The position numbers were made by a program, and so were the translations under genes. The notes beneath the pieces were generated by a model. The model searched no databases. It was given only the letters and a program-made list of their open reading frames with translations, and was not told the origin of the DNA. Below are positions 54,812 through 63,263 of a stretch of 64,000 nt of DNA, piece by piece; position 1 is the stretch's first letter, and every line of letters begins with the position of its first letter. The DNA comes from an uncultured Verrucomicrobiales bacterium (lineage in GTDB: Bacteria; Verrucomicrobiota; Verrucomicrobiia; Verrucomicrobiales; Akkermansiaceae), in the NCBI GenBank assembly GCA_937934595.1, contig CALGZA010000062.1, forward strand, positions 1-64,000, in the 5' to 3' direction.

Positions 54812-56764
54812 ATGAAAGATCTCAAACCAAGCAAACCATTTTCTAACGCAACAAGCAGAAAATTTCTAGGTATAACCAAACAAGATTTCATTAAATATTT
54901 CTTCGGAGGAAACGCCACACTCGCAGTCATCATCATCATTGCAATCGTCTGGTTCTTAATTCATAACGCCAGCACATTCTTCCCTCAATACCAGAAAAAA
55001 CTCAATCTTTACCGTATCTCCGGACAAGAAATCCTAGACTTCTACGCAAAAGAAAACAACGCCGTAGCAGAACTCAGCGGCCTCTGCGTTCAAGCCAGAG
55101 AATACGAGATCCAAGACCGCCTTGGCGCACTCTATCGAGTCATCCCCATTTACTCAGAATTTAAGGCCAAATCCTTAAAAAAAATCATCGGTGAAAGAAA
55201 AGAACTAAAACGCGCTAAAACAGCACTCTCCAAAATCAAAATAAAACCATCAGTAACCAACACAGAAATAAAAAACGCGGAAGACTACCTAAATAATTGC
55301 AAAAACTCACTAAAAAAAGCCATCTCTGCCGCCGTTAACAAACTCGATTTCAGCCAAGTAAAGAACAAGTCCTGGCCTACAGATAAAAAATATCTCCAGC
55401 CCATTCGTGACGCAATAGTTGAAAATGTAACCACAGGTAAAAAACCTCAATTCATCTCAGATATCGAAGCTCAAGAAGCCAAGAAAATCGCCGAAATAGA
55501 CGCCCTCCCATTCATACAAGATCTCATAAAGTCAAAAACTGCCTTCAACAAACCTATCCCCGCGATGAATACCTTCGTCGAAGAACTACGTATCATTGCA
55601 GACAAGACAAAGGCACAGGGTAATAAATACAACGATGTCCCAAACACTAAAGCATCACTAGAAAAAGCAATCAGCCTCGCAAAAACAACAGAAATCAAAC
55701 AAGAAAAACAAAAAGAACTCAATAGACTCTACACAATCGAGCCAGATTATAATACATTCATAAAACCCATCTACGCATCCAAAGAATCCTATAAAATCCA
55801 TCACTCTGCACTAAAAGAAGCCATCAAATCAGGTTTCAGCACACTTCCTGACACAAGTAAGTTTCAAGGAAAAGCCGCCAAAGCCTTTATCAAAGATATC
55901 AATGACGCAGATCCAGCTCAAACACTCGCAGAATTAAATGCCAAAGTGGAAACCTGGAAACATGATGAAAAATACAGCATGGGACAAACCGTAAAAGGCT
56001 TTTTCTTCGGAACGGAATGGACCACCAACTCATCATGGCAAGACTTCTACGGAATACTACCCCTCCTCACAGGCTCCGTCGCTGTCGCCATCGTAGCTCT
56101 AATCATAGCAGTCCCATTCTCTGTTGGCGGCGCCATCTATGTGAACCGCTTAGCATCCAAGGCTGAACAAACATTCATCAAGCCATTCATCGAGTTCATC
56201 CAAGCCATCCCATCCATCGTTCTTGCATTCTTCGGTTACGTCGTACTAGGCGCCCTCATCCAAGAATACTCACAATCATGGATGTTCAGCTGGATTCCAG
56301 GATTCCCAGTAGAAGACCAATACACCATCCTCAATGCAGGTCTTCTTCTCGCCCTCATGGCAGTCCCCACCATCTTCACACTCTGCGAAGACGCCCTGAA
56401 CAATGTGCCAAAAGCATACAACGAAGCATCCCTCGCACTAGGAGCCACTAAACTTCAAACCATCCTTAAAGTCATTCTCCCATCTTGCGCATCAGGCGTC
56501 ATCGCCGCCATACTCCTAGGCTTCGGCAGAATCATCGGAGAAACAATGGTAGTCCTCCTCGTCTTAGGCGGAAAAATCTCCATCCCTGATTCCTGGACAG
56601 CATCAGCACACTCCATGACAGGTATTCTCGCCCAAGAAATCGGCGAGGTAAACGAAGGTTCTCTCCACTGGGGGGCCCTATTCATGGTCGCTCTCCTTCT
56701 CTTCTCCATCGCACTCGGTATCAATTACGTCTCACAACGTATCCTCAATAACTACAGCAAATAA
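54812..56764 (+). CDS. pstC: Phosphate ABC permease PstC with large periplasmic insertion
   Basis: 650 aa, about twice the roughly 320 of E. coli PstC. TM1 lies at about 35-52 (ATLAVIIIIAIVWFLI). It is followed by about 350 extra residues (57-405) that are helical, lysine- and alanine-rich and probably periplasmic. The normal permease core then runs to the end: LPLLTGSVAVAIVALIIAVP, the EAA loop EDALNNVPKAYNEASLALGA, and GRIIGETMVVLLVLGG. The core is intact, so transport should work. The insert may sense phosphate or dock PstS. It is followed 30 bp later by pstA. Confidence 0.93.
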   Translation: MKDLKPSKPFSNATSRKFLGITKQDFIKYFFGGNATLAVIIIIAIVWFLIHNASTFFPQYQKKLNLYRISGQEILDFYAKENNAVAELSGLCVQAREYEIQDRLGALYRVIPIYSEFKAKSLKKIIGERKELKRAKTALSKIKIKPSVTNTEIKNAEDYLNNCKNSLKKAISAAVNKLDFSQVKNKSWPTDKKYLQPIRDAIVENVTTGKKPQFISDIEAQEAKKIAEIDALPFIQDLIKSKTAFNKPIPAMNTFVEELRIIADKTKAQGNKYNDVPNTKASLEKAISLAKTTEIKQEKQKELNRLYTIEPDYNTFIKPIYASKESYKIHHSALKEAIKSGFSTLPDTSKFQGKAAKAFIKDINDADPAQTLAELNAKVETWKHDEKYSMGQTVKGFFFGTEWTTNSSWQDFYGILPLLTGSVAVAIVALIIAVPFSVGGAIYVNRLASKAEQTFIKPFIEFIQAIPSIVLAFFGYVVLGALIQEYSQSWMFSWIPGFPVEDQYTILNAGLLLALMAVPTIFTLCEDALNNVPKAYNEASLALGATKLQTILKVILPSCASGVIAAILLGFGRIIGETMVVLLVLGGKISIPDSWTASAHSMTGILAQEIGEVNEGSLHWGALFMVALLLFSIALGINYVSQRILNNYSK

Positions 56765-56794
56765 CTACCAAGCAACCACTCGCTCACCAAACAC

Positions 56795-58903
56795 ATGCCT
56801 CACTCTACAAAAAACCCTTTTGCTAAAAAGCAATCCAGTCTAGAAAAAAAAGAAAAGACACTATTCAGTCTTTTTGCCTTCTGCACCTACTTTATCATTA
56901 TCTGTGCTTCATGCATATTCCTCAACATCATCTGGAACGGAACACCAGTCCTCATGCAAAAAGGACTCTCATTCATCACTCAAAAACCAGAAACACTTGC
57001 CGTCCTCGAAATGGCAAAAAGCGATAAATACCAAGTCCCATCAGAAAACTTCAACAACTTACTCAAATCAAACCCCCAGGAAATCCCCATCAAAAGCCTC
57101 TCAGTTTCAGAAAAACAATTTCAGTTCGTCAGCTTCAAAATCAAACAAGGATCAATAATTGGCGACGGCTACCTTCTAAACATCGAAAAAGATAATCCCG
57201 GAACTCACATAAAATTCACAGAAAGAAAATCCCCCAAACTCCTAGGATTCAATCTAGAAAACGATAAACAATTCACCCTATCAAAAAAAGAACTCAGCTC
57301 TATCCAAAAAAACGACCCACAACTCATCCAATCGGAAATCACAGAAAAAAAACTCAGCCTTAATAACAAAAAAGTCACCATCAAGGCAGGTGAATACCCC
57401 ATTAGCAAAGAAGCTCATGACAGCCTCTTAAAATCAGACCTCATCTTCCAGATGAAACAGTCATTCCCAGATGACGAACCAGACAAAATTAACCTCACCG
57501 TCATCCCTCATGACCAAACCATCACCGTATCATCATCAGTCTTCTACAGCGCCTTTGATGACGAAGACGCCTCATCTCCCCTCCCTACAACATCGATTGA
57601 AAACTCCCCATTCCAGAAAACCATCACCACATTCTCGCTACCTAAAGCTCACTACAAAGTCAGCCCAGAAACTCTCAAAATCCTCAGCAACCACGGCATC
57701 AAGCACCTGCACAACACAGACCTAGGATCCATAGTCATAAACGAAGAAATCAAAGCTTCTCTCACCTTAGACAAAAAAGCATACACCCAACTCATAAAAG
57801 ACAATCCTAACCTCGTAACATCAGACACCAAAGAACATCAAGAATCTCTCTCATACACTAACTTCTCCATAGAAAAAGACTGCGAGGTTCAACTCAACGC
57901 CAGCGACCTAGACATCTTCTCAAAAAACCCCAACTTCAAACCCAGCTCTAAAAAAACACACTCATACTCAGGTGGAGGTATCCTCGGCCCCATTATCGGA
58001 ACCGCATGCTTAGTAATCATCTGCATGGTCATCGCCCTATTCACAGGAATAGCTGCTGCCACCTACCTAAACGAATACGCAAGAAAAGGAACCTTCACCA
58101 AAACCATCAGACTCGCCATGCTAAACCTAGCTGGTGTCCCATCCATCGTCTTCGGACTCTTCGGACTCGGCCTATTCGTCATGCTTGCACCAGTCTTCTC
58201 AAACACTCCAAAAGTTGAATCTAAACTTCACATCCCCATCATCAGCCTAGGAAGCCCTCCAGAGCTCCGCACCATGGAAGCTGAAGGAATAGTCGCTGTC
58301 GACCCAGATCTAAGCACATCCCAAGCTGTTGCCACAGCATCTACTCAAGGCGCTAAAAAATTCCATAACGGATATTACTACATCTCATTCCAAGGCTGGG
58401 GAACATGCATGCTAGCAGGTGGTTTCACCCTAGCCATCATGGTACTCCCCGTCATCATCACATCGTGTGAGGAATCTCTAAAAGCCGTCCCCATGGGATT
58501 CCGTGAAGCATCCATGGCGCTAGGTGCCACCAAATGGCAATCCATTCGCACCGCCGTCCTCCCATACGCATTCTCAGGCATCCTCACAGCTTCTATCCTA
58601 GGCATCACCAGAGTCGCAGGAGAAACAGCACCCATCATGTTCACCGCAGCTGTAGCAGAAAAATCAGACCTCCCATGGCAAGGCATACACTCCTCAGGAT
58701 TCAGTGCATTCATCGACTTCCTACAACAGTCAGTCCAAGCCCTCCCCTACCACATCTTTACCGTAGCAGGCAGAATCCCACAGTCAGAATACACACGCCC
58801 CATGCAATACGGCTCCGTCCTCGTATTCATGATCATCGTCTTACTCCTCTCAGCTGTCTCCATATACCTCCGTAATAAAGTTCGCGGAAAAATCAAATGG
58901 TAA
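56795..58903 (+). CDS. pstA: Phosphate ABC permease PstA with large repeat-containing insertion
   Basis: 702 aa, more than twice the usual roughly 300. TM1 (about 24-48, [20 protein letters not shown]) is followed by about 340 extra periplasmic residues. In these I see about six copies of a short motif, for example [48 protein letters not shown] and [18 protein letters not shown]. The permease core starts near 392 ([20 protein letters not shown]) and has the EAA loop [21 protein letters not shown] second, smaller insert (about 470-525) lies inside the core. The co-occurring insert in PstC suggests the two form one periplasmic assembly. Confidence 0.93.
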   Translation: MPHSTKNPFAKKQSSLEKKEKTLFSLFAFCTYFIIICASCIFLNIIWNGTPVLMQKGLSFITQKPETLAVLEMAKSDKYQVPSENFNNLLKSNPQEIPIKSLSVSEKQFQFVSFKIKQGSIIGDGYLLNIEKDNPGTHIKFTERKSPKLLGFNLENDKQFTLSKKELSSIQKNDPQLIQSEITEKKLSLNNKKVTIKAGEYPISKEAHDSLLKSDLIFQMKQSFPDDEPDKINLTVIPHDQTITVSSSVFYSAFDDEDASSPLPTTSIENSPFQKTITTFSLPKAHYKVSPETLKILSNHGIKHLHNTDLGSIVINEEIKASLTLDKKAYTQLIKDNPNLVTSDTKEHQESLSYTNFSIEKDCEVQLNASDLDIFSKNPNFKPSSKKTHSYSGGGILGPIIGTACLVIICMVIALFTGIAAATYLNEYARKGTFTKTIRLAMLNLAGVPSIVFGLFGLGLFVMLAPVFSNTPKVESKLHIPIISLGSPPELRTMEAEGIVAVDPDLSTSQAVATASTQGAKKFHNGYYYISFQGWGTCMLAGGFTLAIMVLPVIITSCEESLKAVPMGFREASMALGATKWQSIRTAVLPYAFSGILTASILGITRVAGETAPIMFTAAVAEKSDLPWQGIHSSGFSAFIDFLQQSVQALPYHIFTVAGRIPQSEYTRPMQYGSVLVFMIIVLLLSAVSIYLRNKVRGKIKW

Positions 58904-58952
58904 CAATCATTCAATCACTTCATCATAATATCCACCAAAAAATCACTTCATC

Positions 58953-59708
58953 ATGATCAATATCAACAACGTCTCATTTTCATACGACAAAGGTAAAACC
59001 GAAGTCCTCAAAAACATCTCGCTAGACATCCCAGAGAAAAAAGTAACCTCATTCATCGGTCCATCAGGATGCGGAAAATCCACTCTCCTACGCTGTATCA
59101 ACCGCATGAACGACCTCGTCGAAACCTCCATGATCACAACAGGACAAATCGACGTCATGGGCCAAAACATCAACTCAAAAGAAGTCGACCCCATCGAACT
59201 CAGGAAACACATCGGTATGGTATTCCAAAAATACAACCCATTCCCAAAATCCATTTACGATAACGTCGCATACGGACTTCGTATCCAAGGCATCAAAAAT
59301 AAAAAAACTCTCGATCAAGCAGTAGAAAGAAGCCTTCGTGGAGCCGCCCTCTGGGACGAAGTAAAAGACCGCCTAAAAGATTCAGCACTCGGCCTCTCAG
59401 GTGGCCAACAACAACGCCTCTGCATCGCCAGAGCCATCGCAGTCCAACCCAAAATCATCCTCATGGATGAACCATGCTCAGCTCTAGACCCCATCGCCAC
59501 AGCTAAAGTCGAAGAACTCATCACCGAACTTAGAGAAGAATTCACCATCGTCATCGTAACACACTCCATGCAGCAAGCATCCCGTATATCAGATCACACA
59601 GCATTCTTCTACCTAGGCGAACTCATCGAATACGGCCAGACAGACACCATCTTCCAAAACCCAAGCAAAAAAAGAACAGAAGACTACATCTCTGGAAGGT
59701 TCGGCTAA
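58953..59708 (+). CDS. pstB: Phosphate ABC transporter ATPase PstB
   Basis: 251 aa. Walker A is [13 protein letters not shown], followed by the PstB-typical INRMNDLV; the Q-loop is in [20 protein letters not shown], the signature [17 protein letters not shown] and Walker [17 protein letters not shown]. It ends with the family's [13 protein letters not shown]. It powers phosphate import through PstC/PstA. It follows pstA by 49 bp. Confidence 0.97.
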   Translation: MININNVSFSYDKGKTEVLKNISLDIPEKKVTSFIGPSGCGKSTLLRCINRMNDLVETSMITTGQIDVMGQNINSKEVDPIELRKHIGMVFQKYNPFPKSIYDNVAYGLRIQGIKNKKTLDQAVERSLRGAALWDEVKDRLKDSALGLSGGQQQRLCIARAIAVQPKIILMDEPCSALDPIATAKVEELITELREEFTIVIVTHSMQQASRISDHTAFFYLGELIEYGQTDTIFQNPSKKRTEDYISGRFG

Positions 59709-59765
59709 TAAATCATTCAACAAAAAATCAAAAACTACTCATTAATTCATAAGTTCACAAACACA

Positions 59766-60449
59766 ATGCAAATCCAAGGACACATCCTATCAGAGTTTGA
59801 CGAAGCACTAAACACGCTAAAAGCAAATACCATCACCATGGCCACACTAACACAGAAAAATGTTGAAAATGCATTCACTGGACTCACCCAGCGTGACCTC
59901 TCCATCTGTAACCAAGTCATCGCTGATGACGAAGAAGTTGACCAACTAGAAATACAGATAGACAACGACAGCCTCCAAATCATGGCGAAATTTCAGCCAT
60001 TCGCCTCTGACCTCCGCCTTGTCGTCGCATCCATGAAAGTGACCCATAACCTAGAGCGCATCTCAGACCACGCTGTCAGCATCGCCAAACGCTCCCGTAA
60101 AATCATCAAAAGCGAAGACATTGATGAAGTCGCATTAATAGAACCTGCATACCAACAAGCTCTCCTCATGCTTAAAAATGCTATCCTCTGCTACACCGAA
60201 GGCAGCACAGAAAAAGCACTAGAAGTTCTCTCCATGGAAGATGACCTCAACAAGTTCCATAAAATCGCTTCTAAATCATACACCAAAAAACTTGAAGAAC
60301 CATCTGACCACTATAAAATATTCTTAAACCTAGTTTTCATAACACGCTGGATAGAAAGAGTCGGTAACCTCTCCACAAACATTGCTGAAGACGTCATATT
60401 CATGGAATCAGCCCAAGACATTCGCCATGGCGGAGAACTAGAAGAGTAA
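59766..60449 (+). CDS. phoU: Phosphate regulator PhoU
   Basis: 227 aa, the usual all-helical double three-helix bundle. It starts with the family's HILSEFDEALNTLKANTITM and carries DNDSLQIMAKFQPFASDLRL, with later LERISDHAVSIAKRSRKII and ERVGNLSTNIAEDVIFM (metal-binding acidic residues). It links the Pst importer to the PhoR kinase, which is not in the window. It follows pstB by 57 bp. Confidence 0.95.
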   Translation: MQIQGHILSEFDEALNTLKANTITMATLTQKNVENAFTGLTQRDLSICNQVIADDEEVDQLEIQIDNDSLQIMAKFQPFASDLRLVVASMKVTHNLERISDHAVSIAKRSRKIIKSEDIDEVALIEPAYQQALLMLKNAILCYTEGSTEKALEVLSMEDDLNKFHKIASKSYTKKLEEPSDHYKIFLNLVFITRWIERVGNLSTNIAEDVIFMESAQDIRHGGELEE

Positions 60450-60475
60450 TAATTCAACAACATATTCAAACCATC

Positions 60476-60955
60476 ATGGAAACTCCAAATCATAACAACC
60501 AACCACCAAACCCCTACCAGTCACAATCCCAAGACCCACAGCCTTACAATCCTCAACAACCACAGCTCCATCCTCATCGACCCACTTGCGGCCTAGCCAT
60601 AACATCCATGGTCCTCGGTATCTTAGCTTTAGCTCCATGCTACACAGGCATCATATTCGGTGGAATCGGCGTGATTTTTGGCCACATCTCTATGGGCAAG
60701 TTCAAAAAAGACCCTAATCTAGGTGGAAGAGGCATGGCTATTGCGGGACTCGTTACTGGCTACATAGGCATCTTAATTTCAGTATTTTTAATAATTGTGG
60801 CTATTGTAACAACAAATTCTGCTATAAACGCTTCAGGCTCCAGCACATTCAGGGAAGCTATTGAACAAAGCATCAAAGCTCAGCAAGACAAACAAGAAAA
60901 CATCACCTCCCCAGAACCTGATTCCGCAGAACAATCCATACAAACAGAAAATTAA
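60476..60955 (+). CDS. DUF4190 membrane protein
   Basis: 159 aa. A proline/glutamine/asparagine-rich cytoplasmic start (PNPYQSQSQDPQPYNPQQPQ) is followed by two membrane helices (TCGLAITSMVLGILALAPCY, and later GMAIAGLVTGYIGILISVFL) joined by a loop with FGHISMGKFKKDP. This matches the DUF4190 family. Function unknown. It lies 26 bp after phoU and may be read through from the pst operon. Confidence 0.82.
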   Translation: METPNHNNQPPNPYQSQSQDPQPYNPQQPQLHPHRPTCGLAITSMVLGILALAPCYTGIIFGGIGVIFGHISMGKFKKDPNLGGRGMAIAGLVTGYIGILISVFLIIVAIVTTNSAINASGSSTFREAIEQSIKAQQDKQENITSPEPDSAEQSIQTEN

Positions 60956-60988
60956 TCACTCACCCTAATCACTCACCCTAATCATTCA
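60954..60988. repeat. Short tandem repeat
   Basis: Unit AATCACTCACCCT occurs twice in full (60954-60966, 60967-60979), then as partial AATCATTCA. It starts at the stop codon of the DUF4190 gene and lies before the DUF2752 gene. Probably slippage of A/C-rich DNA. Confidence 0.7.
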
Positions 60989-61002
60989 ACCAAGATCCAC
61001 AT

Positions 61003-61380
61003 ATGAACAATCAGAGGGGAAACAAAAAAATGTCTCCCCTCTTTTTTGCACTTGGACCTCCCGCCATCATACTCCTCGTTCTCACCACCAAGCATTTCTT
61101 CCCCACCCTATCATGTCCATACAAAGCAGAATGGAACATAAACTGCCCAGGCTGTGGCGGCACCAGAGCTACATTAAGCCTACTCAGCGGTAACATCTAC
61201 AGAGCATTCTCCCTAAACCCACTCGTAGCCACCGGCGTCATCGTATGCTTCGGATACACCATCTACTCCGTCATATACAGAATCACTAAAAAAAACTACC
61301 ACCAACCTAACATATCCCTCTACCACGGCATCTTCATCATTTGCCTCATCATCGGCTTCGCCATCTACAGAAACCTCTGA
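61003..61380 (+). CDS. DUF2752 membrane protein
   Basis: 125 aa with three likely membrane helices (FFALGPPAIILLVLTTKHFF; LNPLVATGVIVCFGYTIYSV; LYHGIFIICLIIGFAIYR). The diagnostic segment is WNINCPGCGGTRATLSLLSG. The CPGCGGTR cysteine pair looks redox- or metal-active but is of unknown role. It is common in Bacteroidetes and Verrucomicrobia, often near DUF4190-like genes as here. Confidence 0.88.
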   Translation: MNNQRGNKKMSPLFFALGPPAIILLVLTTKHFFPTLSCPYKAEWNINCPGCGGTRATLSLLSGNIYRAFSLNPLVATGVIVCFGYTIYSVIYRITKKNYHQPNISLYHGIFIICLIIGFAIYRNL

Positions 61381-61451
61381 GCCCACTCGCCAGAACCAAA
61401 CCAGCAGTTAATTTTGGTTGCATTCTAGTAACCATGAGGAAAAATATAATC

Positions 61452-62588
61452 ATGAAATATACTTTTCCCATACTTGCACTCGCCTCCTGCATCACCTCAG
61501 CTAAACCAGAAAACATCATCAAAGGACACGTATTCGCCTGGCCCTTCACTCCCACAAAAGAAATGCAGCCCCGCGGAGGATCAACCAAAGGAACCAAGGT
61601 CATCCTTGATAAAAAACCATCTAAAGAATGGTCCGCATTACAGGAAAAATCATTGCCAAAAATTGAAAAAGACCGCCGCGCCATACTCGCCATGGCAGGC
61701 AGCTACCGAGTCAGCTTCGACTTCATCGAAACCATGGGATTCCAACCAGATTACACCCCACCAAAACCCTATTTCTCATGGGGCACAGAACACATCCAAA
61801 TCCTAGAAAACAACCCTAAATCAATCAGCCTCCAGCACACACTCGTCATGTATTTCAAAGCCAAAGACGGAAAAGAAATAGGCCCCATGGTAATGAAACA
61901 CTGGCGCCAAGACTGGGAATACCAAGACACAGAACTACACACATACCAAGGCAACGCAACCTGGGCACACACATCCAAATCCCCAGAACAATCCAAAGGC
62001 AAATGGTCCCAAGCCGTATTCCAAGTAGACGACTCCCCACGCTACGAAGTCCTCGGCTCCTGGACCCACATAGGTAACATGTCCACATGGAAAAGTAACA
62101 CATGCGCTAGACCATTACCTCGCAGAGAATTCTCAGCACGCAAAGACTACAACATTCTCCAAGGAAACCATGAAATCTCCATCACCCCCACCGGATGGGT
62201 ACACATCCAGCAAAACCAAAAAATAGCATCGTCCACTAACAACCAAACCCAAGTCATCGCACAAGAACTTGGAGTCAACCGCTATCAAAGAATCTCATCC
62301 CCCTCGCTCAAAGCTGCAGAAGATACATGGAAGAAAACTTCAGTATACTGGAAAGAAGTCAGAAACGCCTGGAAACAAGTCTACAAAAACAACCAATCAT
62401 TCTCACTCAAACCAAAAGCCGATGGCAAAAAACTCTACCAGCACCACTTCGAATACGCTGCTCAGCTAGAGAAACAAAACACCCCCATCGACCAAGCAAA
62501 AGCCAAAAATCACGCCATAAAAACCATTCAGAAATTCCTCATCTCAGGAAAAAACAAAACAAATGACAACACACCAAACAAATACTAA
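61452..62588 (+). CDS. Secreted protein of unknown function (DUF6607-like)
   Basis: 378 aa from the ATG that opens the signal peptide MKYTFPILALASCITSA; an ATG six codons earlier (61434) is also possible, and the frame stays open to 61341. The mature part has a run of conserved-looking segments: ILAMAGSYRVSFDFIETMGF, PKPYFSWGTEHIQILE, ISLQHTLVMYF, GPMVMKHWRQDWEYQD. It is aromatic- and tryptophan-rich, probably a beta-sandwich. I think it resembles DUF6607 but am not certain. No catalytic motif seen. Confidence 0.65.
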   Translation: MKYTFPILALASCITSAKPENIIKGHVFAWPFTPTKEMQPRGGSTKGTKVILDKKPSKEWSALQEKSLPKIEKDRRAILAMAGSYRVSFDFIETMGFQPDYTPPKPYFSWGTEHIQILENNPKSISLQHTLVMYFKAKDGKEIGPMVMKHWRQDWEYQDTELHTYQGNATWAHTSKSPEQSKGKWSQAVFQVDDSPRYEVLGSWTHIGNMSTWKSNTCARPLPRREFSARKDYNILQGNHEISITPTGWVHIQQNQKIASSTNNQTQVIAQELGVNRYQRISSPSLKAAEDTWKKTSVYWKEVRNAWKQVYKNNQSFSLKPKADGKKLYQHHFEYAAQLEKQNTPIDQAKAKNHAIKTIQKFLISGKNKTNDNTPNKY

Positions 62589-62640
62589 AAAATCTATAAT
62601 CTATAACTAATCCACACCATTTTAAAAAATCCGTTTAGTG

Positions 62641-62668
62641 TTGTCATCCCCATACTTAAACATACTAT
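62641..62668 (+). promoter_or_regulatory. Candidate promoter of tpx
   Basis: TTGTCA (62641-62646, 5 of 6) is separated by 16 bp from TACTAT (62663-62668, 4 of 6). It lies 60 bp before the tpx ATG. By-eye match only. Confidence 0.3.
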
Positions 62669-62728
62669 CCACAAATCCATTCATAAATACTAATAACCCC
62701 ATAACAAACCCAAACTAAAAATAACATC

Positions 62729-63226
62729 ATGGCCCAGATCACATTCAAAGACGAAACCGTAAACACACTAGGTGACCTCCCAGCTGTCGGCACCCAAGCA
62801 CCAGACTTCGCTCTCATCAACACAGACCTTAGCACCCTCACTCTAGCTAACCTTAAAGACATGAAGGTCATCATCAACATCTTCCCCAGTGTCGATACAG
62901 GCGTCTGCGCCACCCAACTTAAAACCTTTTGCCAACGTATCAGTAAACAAGACGACGTCGTCCTCTTATTCGTATCACTCGACCTACCATTCGCTTTCCG
63001 TCGCTTCTGTGCAGCAGAAGGAATCGAAAACGCACTCACCGCATCAGACTTCCGCTCACTCACATTCGCAGAAGACTACGGCGTAGAAATGCAAGACGGA
63101 CCACTCGCAGGTCTCTACGCCCGCGCCACTCTCGTTCTCGATAAAAACCACAAAATAACATACTCCGAGCTAGTCCCAGAAATCACCAAAGAACCAAACT
63201 ACGACGCCGCTCTTGCCGCTCTCTAA
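62729..63226 (+). CDS. tpx: Thiol peroxidase
   Basis: The enzyme reduces hydrogen peroxide and alkyl hydroperoxides with thioredoxin; an atypical 2-Cys peroxiredoxin. It is 165 aa. The peroxidatic cysteine is C60 (PSVDTGVCATQ) and the resolving cysteine C94 (FRRFCAAEG), with the family's SLDLPFAFRRFC and ARATLVLDKNHKITY. The Tpx start TFKDETVNTLGDLPAVGTQA is clear. It is 37 bp before leuA. Confidence 0.95.
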   Translation: MAQITFKDETVNTLGDLPAVGTQAPDFALINTDLSTLTLANLKDMKVIINIFPSVDTGVCATQLKTFCQRISKQDDVVLLFVSLDLPFAFRRFCAAEGIENALTASDFRSLTFAEDYGVEMQDGPLAGLYARATLVLDKNHKITYSELVPEITKEPNYDAALAAL

Positions 63227-63263
63227 CCACAAATAAAATCCACTCCATAAGCCATCAAGCTTA

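Noticed and set aside
63227-63263. Leucine attenuator or T-box before leuA
   Set aside because: Only 37 bp separate tpx and leuA and no leader peptide or stem is visible.
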